From assembly GCA_017517145.1 (NCBI GenBank), contig JAFXAJ010000033.1:1-33600 (forward strand): a DNA stretch of 33,600 nt. The letters are read 5' to 3'. Positions within the stretch are counted from its first letter, which is position 1. Each line of letters begins with the position of its first letter. Origin of the DNA: Ruminococcus sp. (GTDB lineage Bacteria; Bacillota; Clostridia; Oscillospirales; Ruminococcaceae). Below, piece after piece: positions 15,612 to 23,602 of this stretch. A program made the position numbers and the translations under genes. The notes beneath the pieces were generated by a model. It searched no databases. It saw nothing but the letters and a program-made list of their open reading frames with translations, and was not told the origin of the DNA.

Positions 15612-16118
15612 TTAATTAAAATCTTCACTGCACACCACAATAAGATTCCATGTTTTTACATCAACTGCGCCGTTGGCTTCAAGTCCGCATATCTTCTGCA
15701 ATTTCATAACAGCGGCGGCTGTTTCATCATTATACTCTCCGTTAACCGTCACCGTTTCAAGATTATCATATTTTCTGCTTAATTCCAGCAGAAGTGACTG
15801 TATCAGCCTAACCGTCACTCCATTACATCCGACACGGCATATATAATCCGCAGAAGGGAAAACAGGCAGCTTTCTTGGTTCTGCACCCATCAACCGCAGA
15901 TATTCCTTAACTATTCCGTCCCATGTATCTGCGTCAGTTTTTCCTGTTTCGGGAAGTTTGTTTTCTTTCTGAAAACGGCGGACAGCTTCGGCAGTTTCGC
16001 TGCCGTATATGCCGTCAGGAATTACCGAGGGTATATCTCCCCTGCTAATTTCTATTCCGTGGAGATACCTCTGAAGCTCTGTTATATGCGATTTTTTCTG
16101 TTCATCTGTGTATGGCAT
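15612..16118 (-). CDS. Protein with two peptidoglycan-binding (PG_binding_1) domains
   Basis: A 168-aa protein made almost entirely of two PG_binding_1 modules. The first lies at about 10-70 (IPDGIYGSETAEAVRRFQKENKLPETGKTD), the second at about 95-165 (VNGEYNDETAAAVMKLQKICGLEANGAVD). Each has the usual pattern of repeated helices ending in TW(D/N). Neither a signal peptide nor a catalytic domain is present, so if it meets peptidoglycan it is either exported by an unusual route or incorporated into a spore layer by the mother cell. The start at 16118 has GGAGG 6 nt upstream and follows the upstream stop by 2 bp. Third gene of a three-gene operon. Confidence 0.8.
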   Translation of the reverse strand: MPYTDEQKKSHITELQRYLHGIEISRGDIPSVIPDGIYGSETAEAVRRFQKENKLPETGKTDADTWDGIVKEYLRLMGAEPRKLPVFPSADYICRVGCNGVTVRLIQSLLLELSRKYDNLETVTVNGEYNDETAAAVMKLQKICGLEANGAVDVKTWNLIVVCSEDFN

Positions 16119-16120
16119 AA

Positions 16121-17515
16121 TCAACCTCCAATTATATATCCGGGATTCTGATATGGTCTTTTATCAAAGCCGAAACGCAGGTCTGAATAAACGCCTGCTA
16201 TGGCATCCCATGTGACTCCGCCTACAACTCCTGTGGGATTTATGCCGAACTGCTGCTGAAAAGCTGTTACCGACTGTTTTGTAAGATTTCCGAAATAGCC
16301 TGTATTGCTTACCGCAGGTATATTCGGGTATGTCTGATTTATGTACGTCAGATATTCCTGAAGAATACGCACATAGTCATTTCTTACTCCCTCACGGAGA
16401 ACTGTTCCGGGATAAAGCACAACAGACACATACTCAGGACGGACTGCTTCAACAATTCCCCTGTATGCACGGTATAAGTCGTTTTTCGTTGCCCTGTCAA
16501 GCCGTCCCGTCTGGGGAATCCCGAATACACGCTGGAAAGATTTCAGGGATTCCTCAGTTTCTTCCCCGAAATAGCCTGTGATTTCCACCGGCTGAACCGC
16601 TGCATAATATGCGCCAATAACGGTGAGATAATATTGCAGATTACGTACAACATTTCCTTCTGAACCTATGGTTACATTTTCGTCAAACTGGGGTGCAACC
16701 TCCTCCCAGCGGACTCCCTCGGAATCAAGCTCTGCAAGGCGCTTTACGCTTGTATAGATGTACAAAATCCTGTACCATGTGGCTTTGTCAACAATTCCTG
16801 TTACATCAAGGTCAAATACCGACTGAAATACTCTGACAGCCGACTCTGTAGCTGCGCCGAATATGCCGTCTGCCTGCGGAATCTTAGGAATTGCAGGGTA
16901 ATTACGTGAAATTCTGTTGAGAAAAACCTGCAGGGATTTCACATCATTGCTTGCTGAACCGATGCTCAGAGGTATTCCCGGATATGAGGGCATTGCCGAC
17001 TGAACAGGGGCATCTTTCACGATATTTATATCATCTCCATAGTAATACTGCAATATCTCATAAGGCGTAAATCCGTTATTTGCAAGGTCAACAGTTCCCC
17101 ACTGTGACAAACCGTCGCAGGTTGATGTTGTACCGTTGCAGAAAGCTGTGAACATAGGCTCAATTGCTCCCTGCCGCTGAACGTAATCATCAAACAGCTC
17201 ATCTACAATATAACCGATATTGCTGAAATACTCCCTGTTATTAATGAATTTCTGGTCGTACTGAGTGCTTGAAGTAATATCAAAGTCATAGCCTCTTGAC
17301 CTGTACCATTCAGTGTAGATACGGTTAAGGGCAAAGCTTACAATGGCGTAAATATTTGCTCTCAGCGCACTGTCGCTCCATGTAGGAAAAATCTCACTTG
17401 ACGCTACATTCTTTATATATGACGGAAAATCCACTGTGACATTTGGTGCAGGTGAATCAGGCGAACCAAGATGAACCGTTATGGTACTGGGTATATAAGG
17501 TGTTCCTGTAAGCAT
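16121..17515 (-). CDS. SpoIID-like domain protein with three peptidoglycan-binding domains
   Basis: A 464-aa protein. Residues about 26-175 resemble the SpoIID/LytB lytic-transglycosylase fold: IKNVASSEIFPTW contains the Glu that corresponds to the catalytic one of SpoIID, followed by ALRANIYAIVSFALNRIY and DGLSQWGTVDLANNGFTPYEILQYYY. Three PG_binding_1 modules follow (about 188-262, 286-360, 378-452). No signal peptide is present. In clostridia similar proteins are often labelled spore cortex-lytic proteins, from memory of database annotation rather than experiment. GGAGG supports the 17515 start. The product probably cleaves or anchors to modified spore or cell-wall glycan; no activity can be claimed from sequence. 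Confidence 0.78.
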   Translation of the reverse strand: MLTGTPYIPSTITVHLGSPDSPAPNVTVDFPSYIKNVASSEIFPTWSDSALRANIYAIVSFALNRIYTEWYRSRGYDFDITSSTQYDQKFINNREYFSNIGYIVDELFDDYVQRQGAIEPMFTAFCNGTTSTCDGLSQWGTVDLANNGFTPYEILQYYYGDDINIVKDAPVQSAMPSYPGIPLSIGSASNDVKSLQVFLNRISRNYPAIPKIPQADGIFGAATESAVRVFQSVFDLDVTGIVDKATWYRILYIYTSVKRLAELDSEGVRWEEVAPQFDENVTIGSEGNVVRNLQYYLTVIGAYYAAVQPVEITGYFGEETEESLKSFQRVFGIPQTGRLDRATKNDLYRAYRGIVEAVRPEYVSVVLYPGTVLREGVRNDYVRILQEYLTYINQTYPNIPAVSNTGYFGNLTKQSVTAFQQQFGINPTGVVGGVTWDAIAGVYSDLRFGFDKRPYQNPGYIIGG

Positions 17516-17526
17516 AAAAATCCTCC

Positions 17527-18234
17527 TCAGCCATTGAAATATGTCATGGTTTCTTCATTGCTGTCCGAGCCTATCGGGAGAGGAATCATATTGAAATTCT
17601 GAACCGAAGTTATCCCCGAAAAAACAGGCACATCAATACTTCTGGCATTGAAAAATCCACGTGCTTTCACATTTATATCAAAGAGACTGTAGGGGCGCAC
17701 ATCAGTATATGGAGTCTGGGAATATATCTTATCAGGGGCAGGAACTTCAATTCCTGTAACAGTGCCGCTGATGTCGGTAATTCCTGCCGCTGCCAGCAGA
17801 CGTTTTCCATTCTCCAGAGCAGTTACAACTACAGATGCGCCGACTATGGGCGTTGATTCGTTTCCTGTCCGCACGTTAACGAGTATAAAGCCAGTTGAAT
17901 CGCCCAGTTCTGTCTCCGTAAGCTGTTCAGGCTGTTCGAGCTGCTCAATATCGGGCAAATCGGCATAATTGATGATTCTTTCCAGTTCGGCATCCTCGTC
18001 ATCTTGTGTGTATGGGTAGTAGCTTGTGTCATGCTCTGCATCTGCATAGTCCGTTTCGTCATATTCTTCTGTAGGCTCATTTTCTGCATCCTCCTGCTCC
18101 TCTTTGAGCGTTGTATTTTCATTTTCTGTATTATTTTCAGGGATTTCGGGAGTTTTCTCCTCCTGTTCCGTTTTTCCTTTGCTGTAAAGCTTCATCATTT
18201 CTTTTTTATAGGCTTCAATGTCCTTAATATCCAT
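17527..18234 (-). CDS. Acidic protein with a carboxypeptidase-regulatory-like (CnaB/transthyretin-type) domain
   Basis: First gene of the operon, 235 aa, no signal peptide. Residues 15-105 are low-complexity and very acidic (Glu/Asp/Asn/Thr). Residues about 112-225 have a beta-sandwich pattern typical of carboxypeptidase-regulatory-like domains: TGFILVNVRTGNESTPIVGASVVV, then GITDISGTV and a NVKARGF strand. The start at 18234 has GGAGG 6 nt upstream, and the gap to the next gene is 11 bp. I see no sigma-A promoter upstream; a CATATACT box at 18270-18263 (minus) resembles a sporulation-sigma -10 element but lacks a clear -35. Role unknown; context suggests a partner of the SpoIID-like protein. 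Confidence 0.7.
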   Translation of the reverse strand: MDIKDIEAYKKEMMKLYSKGKTEQEEKTPEIPENNTENENTTLKEEQEDAENEPTEEYDETDYADAEHDTSYYPYTQDDEDAELERIINYADLPDIEQLEQPEQLTETELGDSTGFILVNVRTGNESTPIVGASVVVTALENGKRLLAAAGITDISGTVTGIEVPAPDKIYSQTPYTDVRPYSLFDINVKARGFFNARSIDVPVFSGITSVQNFNMIPLPIGSDSNEETMTYFNG

Positions 18235-18372
18235 AATGCACCTCCAATTGTTACTGCAATTCAGTATATGCGGGAGATTTTGTTAAAATTCATTATTTAA
18301 AAGAAAATTTCCAACAGTATATATAATCTATATATATATATCAATAACATATCACACAATATCGGAAATCTC

Positions 18373-18401
18373 TTGACTTATACTAAAACTTTCTGTATAA
18401 T
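18373..18401 (+). promoter_or_regulatory. Sigma-A promoter of the dockerin protein gene
   Basis: TTGACT (18373-18378), 17-bp spacer, TATAAT (18396-18401), 48 bp before the start codon. Confidence 0.9.
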
Positions 18402-18448
18402 AAAGATAGGGAGGGATTTCCCGAAAATATACCGAAAGGGTGAGATTT

Positions 18449-19855
18449 ATGTTAAAAAGAAAATTCAGAAGCATTGCCGCCTTGACAAGTGCAGTTCTTT
18501 TTATAAATGCAGGAATATGCACTTTCACCGCCACAGCCGTAGAAACAACTTCACCTGTTATTGAAAGTACAGAAAATATTTCTGACGAAATATATTTCGC
18601 CACACTTTCAGGAGTTTTTTCTACCGAAGTTGGTGCTTATGCAGGAACAGAATTGGTAGGCTACACCTTAGACAGATTTTACGAAATAGGAGAATCCCCG
18701 ATTGAATTTCAGATTGAAGATGAAACAGTTGCCGAAATAACACAGATACAGGGTACAATTGTCAATATCAAGGGAATTTCAACAGGCGAAACAACTCTCA
18801 CAGCAAATTTACCAAATGGAAAAACATTATCAATAGAAGTTATAGTTTCTGAACCAATTTGTACTACAACTACAGCTATATTCTGCCCTTACCCAACACT
18901 TACAACTACCTCAGTTGTTGAAGAAAACACAACACTAAAAGAATTCTTTGTGTATGTCGGAACTTACGGCGACGGACTTCCGCAGTTCCGTTATCTGCAT
19001 CAAAAATCTGACGGCAGTTATACTGCCGACAAGGTGATATGGGAGAATGCTCCGACAGATATTGCCTATGGCGATATTTTCGTTGCTGACGGTGAAATAA
19101 ATCTGACAAAGGTTTACCCTGCCGCTGATAATCCGGTATATGCTCATGCGTACCACTATACAATTGACGAAGATGCAGTATTGAACAGCTACGGCAAATG
19201 TACTGATATAATGGAGAAAAAGAATCTGACTGTTACAAGCACAACTTACGACGGTTCATCGCACTGGAGCATACGTTATAAGGATGACAATGATAAAGAG
19301 TATTATTATGGTCTGAGCGTACTCGCCTCTAATCTTGAAGTTGATCCCCTTGATTGCGAGGTAGGCGATGTATATACATTTGCTTTATATAACGATTATA
19401 TGGTAATTCCGCTTTCAGAGCATAATATCGAAGAAAATGCCGTAATGACAGTTGAAATCACAGAAATCGACGGTGATACTTTGTTTGTAAGACAATCCGG
19501 AAATTCCGGAGATTTAATGACTTTATCTGTAAAATACCTTGACAGTAATATTCAGCCGACAGTAGGTATGAAACTTGAAGTGACATATTCCGGCGGCATA
19601 CTTGAAACTTATCCTGCCCAATTTGGCAATATAAAGAAGGTTTCTGCAATTTCTGATTATACATCAGTAGCCGGCGATGCAAACGGCGACGGTGAATTCA
19701 CAATTGCGGATATGGTTACAGTACAGAGATCAATTATGGGCAGAAAAACAGCAATTCTCTCAGATTGCAAAGCGGCTGACCTTTACGAGGACGGCAAAAT
19801 TGACGTATACGATTTCATTCTTATGAGAAAGAACATTATTGAAAAATCGAAATAA
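18449..19855 (+). CDS. Secreted dockerin-bearing protein of unknown function
   Basis: A 468-aa exported protein. A signal peptide occupies about 1-30. A bacterial Ig-like (BIG2-type) domain is likely at 48-133 (DETVAEITQIQGTIVNIKGISTG pattern), then a Thr-rich linker with TTTT runs (139-163). About 240 residues (165-400) match no family I recognise. A C-terminal dockerin (408-463) has two calcium loops, GDANGDGEFTIAD and DLYEDGKIDVYDF. I chose ATG 18449 because AAAGGG precedes it by 8 nt; the GTG at 18440 lies within that site. It is monocistronic with its own promoter and terminator. It could be a cellulosome accessory or cell-surface protein; no catalytic motif is apparent. Confidence 0.85.
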   Translation: MLKRKFRSIAALTSAVLFINAGICTFTATAVETTSPVIESTENISDEIYFATLSGVFSTEVGAYAGTELVGYTLDRFYEIGESPIEFQIEDETVAEITQIQGTIVNIKGISTGETTLTANLPNGKTLSIEVIVSEPICTTTTAIFCPYPTLTTTSVVEENTTLKEFFVYVGTYGDGLPQFRYLHQKSDGSYTADKVIWENAPTDIAYGDIFVADGEINLTKVYPAADNPVYAHAYHYTIDEDAVLNSYGKCTDIMEKKNLTVTSTTYDGSSHWSIRYKDDNDKEYYYGLSVLASNLEVDPLDCEVGDVYTFALYNDYMVIPLSEHNIEENAVMTVEITEIDGDTLFVRQSGNSGDLMTLSVKYLDSNIQPTVGMKLEVTYSGGILETYPAQFGNIKKVSAISDYTSVAGDANGDGEFTIADMVTVQRSIMGRKTAILSDCKAADLYEDGKIDVYDFILMRKNIIEKSK

Positions 19856-19865
19856 TACCTGTCAT

Positions 19866-19904
19866 GCAGTACCGTATAAAAGCGGTACTGCTTTTTATTT
19901 TTTT
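19866..19904 (+). terminator. Rho-independent terminator after the dockerin protein gene
   Basis: Stem GCAGTACCG/CGGTACTGC (19866-19874 with 19883-19891) is followed by TTTTTATTTTTTT. Confidence 0.93.
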
Positions 19905-19905
19905 C

Positions 19906-19934
19906 TTGACAGCCGTATTTAAATATGGTAAAAT
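19906..19934 (+). promoter_or_regulatory. Sigma-A promoter of the maf gene
   Basis: TTGACA (19906-19911), 17-bp spacer, TAAAAT (19929-19934), directly after the preceding terminator's T tract. Confidence 0.9.
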
Positions 19935-19964
19935 TAATATGCAATAACTTTTAAGGAGTATGCT

Positions 19965-20522
19965 ATGGATATTATTCTTGCTTCGGCTTCTCCAAGACGG
20001 CGTGAACTTATGGGAATAATTACTCCCGATTTCACAGCCGTTTCCATTGACGCCGATGAAACTCTCCCCGACAATATAAACCCTCTGACTGCTTCGGAGT
20101 ATCTCGCTGAAATAAAAGCTTCAGCCGCTGCGGAGAAATTCCCCGACAGCATTGTTATCGGCTGTGACACAACGGTTATATGCGGCGGCGAAATTCTTGG
20201 TAAGCCAAAAAATAAAGAGGAATGTCGGCGTTTTATGAATATGCTTTCGGGACGAACTCATCAGGTAGCAACAGGCTGCTGCATTATCGCAAAGAACAGA
20301 AAAACTTCCTTCACTGAGATAACCGAAGTAACTTTCCGTCAGCTTTCCGCCAAAGAAATAGAGGAATATATCTCAACGGACGAACCCTACGACAAGGCAG
20401 GAGGCTACGGTATACAGGGAAAAGCTTCACTGCTTATTGAAAAAATCAACGGCGATTATTTCAACGTAGTGGGACTTCCTGTTTCCCGTCTTAACCAAGC
20501 TTTAATTTTATACAAGGAGTAA
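19965..20522 (+). CDS. maf: Maf-family nucleoside triphosphate pyrophosphatase
   Basis: House-cleaning enzyme that hydrolyses non-canonical or excess nucleotides (dTTP/UTP or methylated bases) to monophosphates; also linked to septum formation. The 185-aa sequence has the N-terminal phosphate-binding motif ASASPRRRELM, the catalytic GCDTTV region near residue 66, GKPKNKEEC and YDKAGGYGIQG near residue 146, the arrangement of the dTTP/UTP-type (YhdE) members. AAGGAG stands 7 nt before the ATG. It is followed after 6 bp by the DUF1015 gene, in one transcript. Confidence 0.93.
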   Translation: MDIILASASPRRRELMGIITPDFTAVSIDADETLPDNINPLTASEYLAEIKASAAAEKFPDSIVIGCDTTVICGGEILGKPKNKEECRRFMNMLSGRTHQVATGCCIIAKNRKTSFTEITEVTFRQLSAKEIEEYISTDEPYDKAGGYGIQGKASLLIEKINGDYFNVVGLPVSRLNQALILYKE

Positions 20523-20528
20523 ATATAT

Positions 20529-21791
20529 ATGAAACAGACTGCATTTCACAACGGCAATATCCTCGTTCCAAATTCCTCTGTGGATATGGAAAAATGGGCG
20601 GTTATCGCCTGCGACCAATACACCAGTGAGCCTGAATACTGGGACAGGGTAAAGGCTGAAACAAATGGCGCACCTTCTGCCCTCGACCTCATTCTTCCTG
20701 AGCTTTATCTGGAAGAAAATGACGTAGAACAGCGTATTGACGCTATTCACGAAGCAATGGACAAGTGCCTTGACAGCAACCTTTTCACTGAGTATAAGGA
20801 TGCTATGATTTACGTTGAGCGTGTACAGAGCAACGGTATTGTCCGTAAAGGTCTTATCGGTACTATCGACCTTGAAGAATACGACTTTTCCAAAGGAAGC
20901 ACATCCGAGGTTCGTGCCACAGAAGCAACTGTTATCGAGCGTATTCCTCCCCGTATAAAAGTACGTCAGGGAGCATCTCTTGAACTTCCTCATATTATGA
21001 TTCTCATTGATGACCCCGACGAAACTGTTATCGAGGCTGTCAATAAGGATTCCATGACAAAGCTTTACGACACAAAGCTTATGCAGAACGGCGGAAGCAT
21101 CAGCGGCTATCTCGTTGACGAAGCTGCACAGAGCAAAATAAATGAAGCTCTTGCTGCTCTTGGCGACGCTGGTACATTCAACAAAAAGTATAATCTTACA
21201 GATTCACCTGTTCTGCTTTACGCTATGGGTGACGGAAATCATTCACTTGCAACTGCAAAGGAGTTTTACGAGCAGCTTAAAAAAGCAAATCCCGATAAGG
21301 ATATGTCAAATCATCCTGCTCGTTACGCTCTTGCAGAAATTGTAAATCTCCATAGCGACGCACTTAAATTTGAAGCTATTTACCGTCTTGTATACGATGT
21401 TGACTGCGATAAGCTCATTTCAGGTTTGACCGATGCACTTGCACTTTCAGAAACTCCCGCTGACCAGTGGGTTGAGGTTGTCTGCGGCGGCAAAGAGCAG
21501 AAACTCTACATCCACAACACAACTTCAAATCTTTCTGTTGGTTCTCTCCAGAATTACCTTGACGGATATATCAAGGAAAATGGCGGAAAAATCGACTATA
21601 TTCACGGTATTGAAAATGTAAAGGCTCTTGCTGAAAAGCACAGTGGAATTGCTTTCATTCTCCCTGATATGGACAAATCACAGCTTTTCCCCACGGTTAT
21701 AAAGGACGGCGCACTTCCCAGAAAAACATTTTCTATGGGACACGCAGACGACAAGCGTTTCTACATCGAAGCAAGAAAAATTTCCGAATAA
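20529..21791 (+). CDS. DUF1015 family protein
   Basis: A 420-aa cytosolic protein of a widespread family without assigned biochemical function. Hallmarks are WAVIACDQYTSEPEYW near residue 23, an ERVQSNGIVRKGLIG segment, RATEATVIERIPPR, and GDGNHSLATAKEFYEQLK near residue 236, the most conserved block. The length is normal. AAGGAG precedes the start at good spacing, 6 bp after maf. The gene ends in a strong terminator. Family members are sometimes described as HTH-containing or kinase-like, but I see no support here for a specific activity. Confidence 0.9.
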   Translation: MKQTAFHNGNILVPNSSVDMEKWAVIACDQYTSEPEYWDRVKAETNGAPSALDLILPELYLEENDVEQRIDAIHEAMDKCLDSNLFTEYKDAMIYVERVQSNGIVRKGLIGTIDLEEYDFSKGSTSEVRATEATVIERIPPRIKVRQGASLELPHIMILIDDPDETVIEAVNKDSMTKLYDTKLMQNGGSISGYLVDEAAQSKINEALAALGDAGTFNKKYNLTDSPVLLYAMGDGNHSLATAKEFYEQLKKANPDKDMSNHPARYALAEIVNLHSDALKFEAIYRLVYDVDCDKLISGLTDALALSETPADQWVEVVCGGKEQKLYIHNTTSNLSVGSLQNYLDGYIKENGGKIDYIHGIENVKALAEKHSGIAFILPDMDKSQLFPTVIKDGALPRKTFSMGHADDKRFYIEARKISE

Positions 21792-21806
21792 ATTTTTACA
21801 AATAGT

Positions 21807-21840
21807 ATACACCGTACCATTATGGTACGGTGTATTTTTT
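21807..21840 (+). terminator. Rho-independent terminator after the DUF1015 gene
   Basis: A 13-bp inverted repeat (ATACACCGTACCA with its complement, 21807-21835) is followed by TTTTTT. Its end touches the stop codon of the convergent 78-aa gene. Confidence 0.92.
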
Positions 21841-22075
21841 AAATAAACGACGCAAGACAGACCTTTTCGCTGACAACAACTACTTTTGTTTCATAGGAAT
21901 ATTTGCTCAGATTAAGTCTTTCGTACTCCATTTCTACTGCTCTCATAGTAGGAAATACCCTCGTGTTAAGTTTATCATCACAAAGGTAAGCGCCTGTACC
22001 TGTGTTGCGAATGACGTAACTCAGTCTGAATTTCTGAATATGGTGGGGATGACGGTCAATATTTTTTCTGTTCAT
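21839..22075 (-). CDS. Small basic protein of unknown function, divergent from the S24 regulator
   Basis: A 78-aa protein (HPHHIQKFRLSYVIRNTG near the start, mixed alpha/beta pattern, no membrane segment). I do not recognise the family. It is a real gene by its GGAGG 8 nt before ATG, a consensus promoter 46 bp upstream, and a convergent terminator at its end. It is transcribed away from the S24 repressor gene, and both promoters carry the same 15-bp sequence, so it is probably repressed by that regulator. That arrangement is typical of phage or mobile-element control regions. Confidence 0.7.
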   Translation of the reverse strand: MNRKNIDRHPHHIQKFRLSYVIRNTGTGAYLCDDKLNTRVFPTMRAVEMEYERLNLSKYSYETKVVVVSEKVCLASFI

Positions 22076-22105
22076 GGTTTTTACCTCCGTTATTTTTGTG
22101 GAATT

Positions 22106-22142
22106 TTCTTCAACAACTATATTATATCACACTGTTGAAGAA
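22106..22142. promoter_or_regulatory. Perfect 10-bp inverted repeat around the -10 box (candidate operator)
   Basis: TTCTTCAACA (22106-22115) and TGTTGAAGAA (22133-22142) are exact complements 17 bp apart. They enclose the -10 box (22121-22126) of the minus-strand promoter. A dimeric repressor bound here would block that promoter. Confidence 0.6.
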
Positions 22143-22149
22143 ATGTCAA
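22121..22149 (-). promoter_or_regulatory. Sigma-A promoter of the 78-aa gene
   Basis: Minus strand TTGACA (22149-22144), 17-bp spacer, TATAAT (22126-22121). The -35 box is part of AAAATCCTGTTGACA (22158-22144), which recurs exactly at 22271-22285 in the divergent promoter. Confidence 0.93.
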
Positions 22150-22279
22150 CAGGATTTTTAAAATTTTATTTCGAAACACAATATTTTATCTATTCATCAC
22201 AAATTCCCTAAATTTTCCACACTCAAAATCTGCTTATTGCTGAATTTTAATATATATGTTGAAAACTTATAAAATCCTG

Positions 22280-22308
22280 TTGACAAATATGAAACAGCAT
22301 GTTATAAT
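22280..22308 (+). promoter_or_regulatory. Sigma-A promoter of the S24-type regulator
   Basis: TTGACA (22280-22285), 17-bp spacer, TATAAT (22303-22308). Shares the 15-bp AAAATCCTGTTGACA with the opposite promoter. Extra TGTTGAA-type half sites lie at 22257-22263 and, inverted, at 22327-22333, suggesting autoregulation. Confidence 0.93.
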
Positions 22309-22350
22309 AAAGAAAAGCTCTTAAAATTCAACAAGCAAAGGAGTGTTTTT

Positions 22351-22995
22351 ATGGCAGATATTGGTGCTATCATAAAAAAACGACGAATCGAGCTGAATAT
22401 GACTCAGGATGAACTTGCCGAAAAAACAGGCTACAAAACAAGATCGTCCATTAATAAAATTGAAAAGGGCTGCAATGACCTCCCACGCAGCAAAATGGAG
22501 CTTTTTGCAAAGGCTCTCAACGTTCCGCAAGCTTACTTTCTCAGTGATGATTCTCTGGAAATGACTCTGGAACAGCTGTGCGAAAAATACGATAATATCC
22601 GCCCGATCAGTATGAAACGCTTTCCCTTGTTGGGGGAAATTGCCTGCGGTGAGCCTATTTTTGCCAGCGAGGACAAAAGCAGCTATGTTATGGCTGATAT
22701 GGATATATCCGCTGATTTCTGCCTACGTGCCAAGGGCGACAGCATGATAAACGCACGTATACACGACGGAGATCTTGTCTTTATCCGTGAAATGCCCATG
22801 GTTGATAACGGCGATATAGCCGCTGTTATTATTGACGATGAGGCTACACTGAAAAAGGTTTACTATTACCCCGAAAAGGGAAAACTTGTGCTTTTTCCAG
22901 AAAATCCGAGCTATGAGCCTTTTGTTTTTACCGGCGAGGAACTTAATTCAATCCGTATTCTTGGAAAAGCTGTTTATTTTATGAGTTCACTTTAA
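22351..22995 (+). CDS. XRE-HTH / S24 peptidase (LexA-like) repressor
   Basis: DNA-binding repressor with self-cleavage domain, 214 aa. The HTH spans about 6-60 (IKKRRIELNMTQDELAEKTGYKTRSSINKIEKG). The S24 domain spans about 93-212, with predicted cleavage at Cys99-Gly100 (GEIACGEP), nucleophile Ser131 in GDSMINARIHDGD and catalytic Lys168 in ATLKKV. By analogy with LexA and phage CI repressors, RecA-stimulated autocleavage under DNA damage would lift repression. GGAG precedes the start. It lies divergent to the 78-aa gene and convergent to a lysis-gene cassette, so it is likely a former prophage repressor. Whether it controls the lysis genes is not shown by the sequence. Confidence 0.9.
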   Translation: MADIGAIIKKRRIELNMTQDELAEKTGYKTRSSINKIEKGCNDLPRSKMELFAKALNVPQAYFLSDDSLEMTLEQLCEKYDNIRPISMKRFPLLGEIACGEPIFASEDKSSYVMADMDISADFCLRAKGDSMINARIHDGDLVFIREMPMVDNGDIAAVIIDDEATLKKVYYYPEKGKLVLFPENPSYEPFVFTGEELNSIRILGKAVYFMSSL

Positions 22996-23019
22996 AAATT
23001 TATTGAAGGAAATGTTAAT

Positions 23020-23052
23020 GGGACGCTCTGTTAAGCGTCCCTTAAATTTTTT
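23020..23052 (+). terminator. Terminator after the S24 regulator gene
   Basis: GGGACGCT-CTGTTA-AGCGTCCC (23020-23041) is followed by TTAAATTTTTT. The stem core resembles the GGGGACGCT hairpins at 14655 and 32223. It ends at the stop codon of the convergent endolysin gene. Confidence 0.85.
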
Positions 23053-23602
23053 ACAGCTTTTCAAGCGTAAATTTGTACTTTACGCCGTCAATTTCTACCG
23101 TACCCGTCTTTGTCTTATTTTCAACCTTTTCCACGCCGTAATACTCATAAAAATCCGTACACACACTGGACGATGTTCCGCCGGGAACTGCTTCATCGCC
23201 ATACCATTTGCTGCCTGTACGTGTATCCACGTGAACAGCCGTATAACTTTTGTCAATATTGGCTATGCCTCCAAAACCAATGTCCTGCGCCGCACAGCAT
23301 ACATCTCCCGAATATATCATATTTCCCGATTTGTCGTAGCAGACTATATCCGCCGCCATACCCTTCGTGTGCATTCCACCACCTGTTCCGCCTACCCTGC
23401 GGTCATGCTCCGAACAGCGATACCCCGAATTTACCACAATCTGCGAGCAGTTGAGCCTTTCTCTCAGCTGCTCTAATTTTTCAATCAAAGCCGTGTCAAG
23501 CAGCGTATTATGATTTTTTCCGCATTTACAGCGCATTTCACTCAGATTAAAATGGTCGCTGAGTTTCAGTGATTTTTTATCATAAGTTTTAATCATCTTC
23601 AT
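23051..23602 (-). CDS. M15 peptidase, phage endolysin-type (D-Ala-D-Ala carboxypeptidase-like)
   Basis: Zinc peptidase predicted to cleave peptidoglycan stem peptides, 183 aa. Residues 8-27 carry KLSDHFNLSEMRCKCG, typical of the Peptidase_M15_3 family. The metal ligands are His78 and Asp85 in the GGMHTKGMAADI motif and His124 in AVHVDT. A C-terminal extension of about 45 residues ends in a short beta-rich segment (TVEIDGVKYKFTLEKL). No signal peptide is present, consistent with holin-dependent release. The ATG at 23602 has AAGG 6 nt upstream and overlaps the 31-aa ORF by 14 bp; the GTG at 23617 is less likely. Last gene of the lysis cassette. Confidence 0.85.
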   Translation of the reverse strand: MKMIKTYDKKSLKLSDHFNLSEMRCKCGKNHNTLLDTALIEKLEQLRERLNCSQIVVNSGYRCSEHDRRVGGTGGGMHTKGMAADIVCYDKSGNMIYSGDVCCAAQDIGFGGIANIDKSYTAVHVDTRTGSKWYGDEAVPGGTSSSVCTDFYEYYGVEKVENKTKTGTVEIDGVKYKFTLEKL

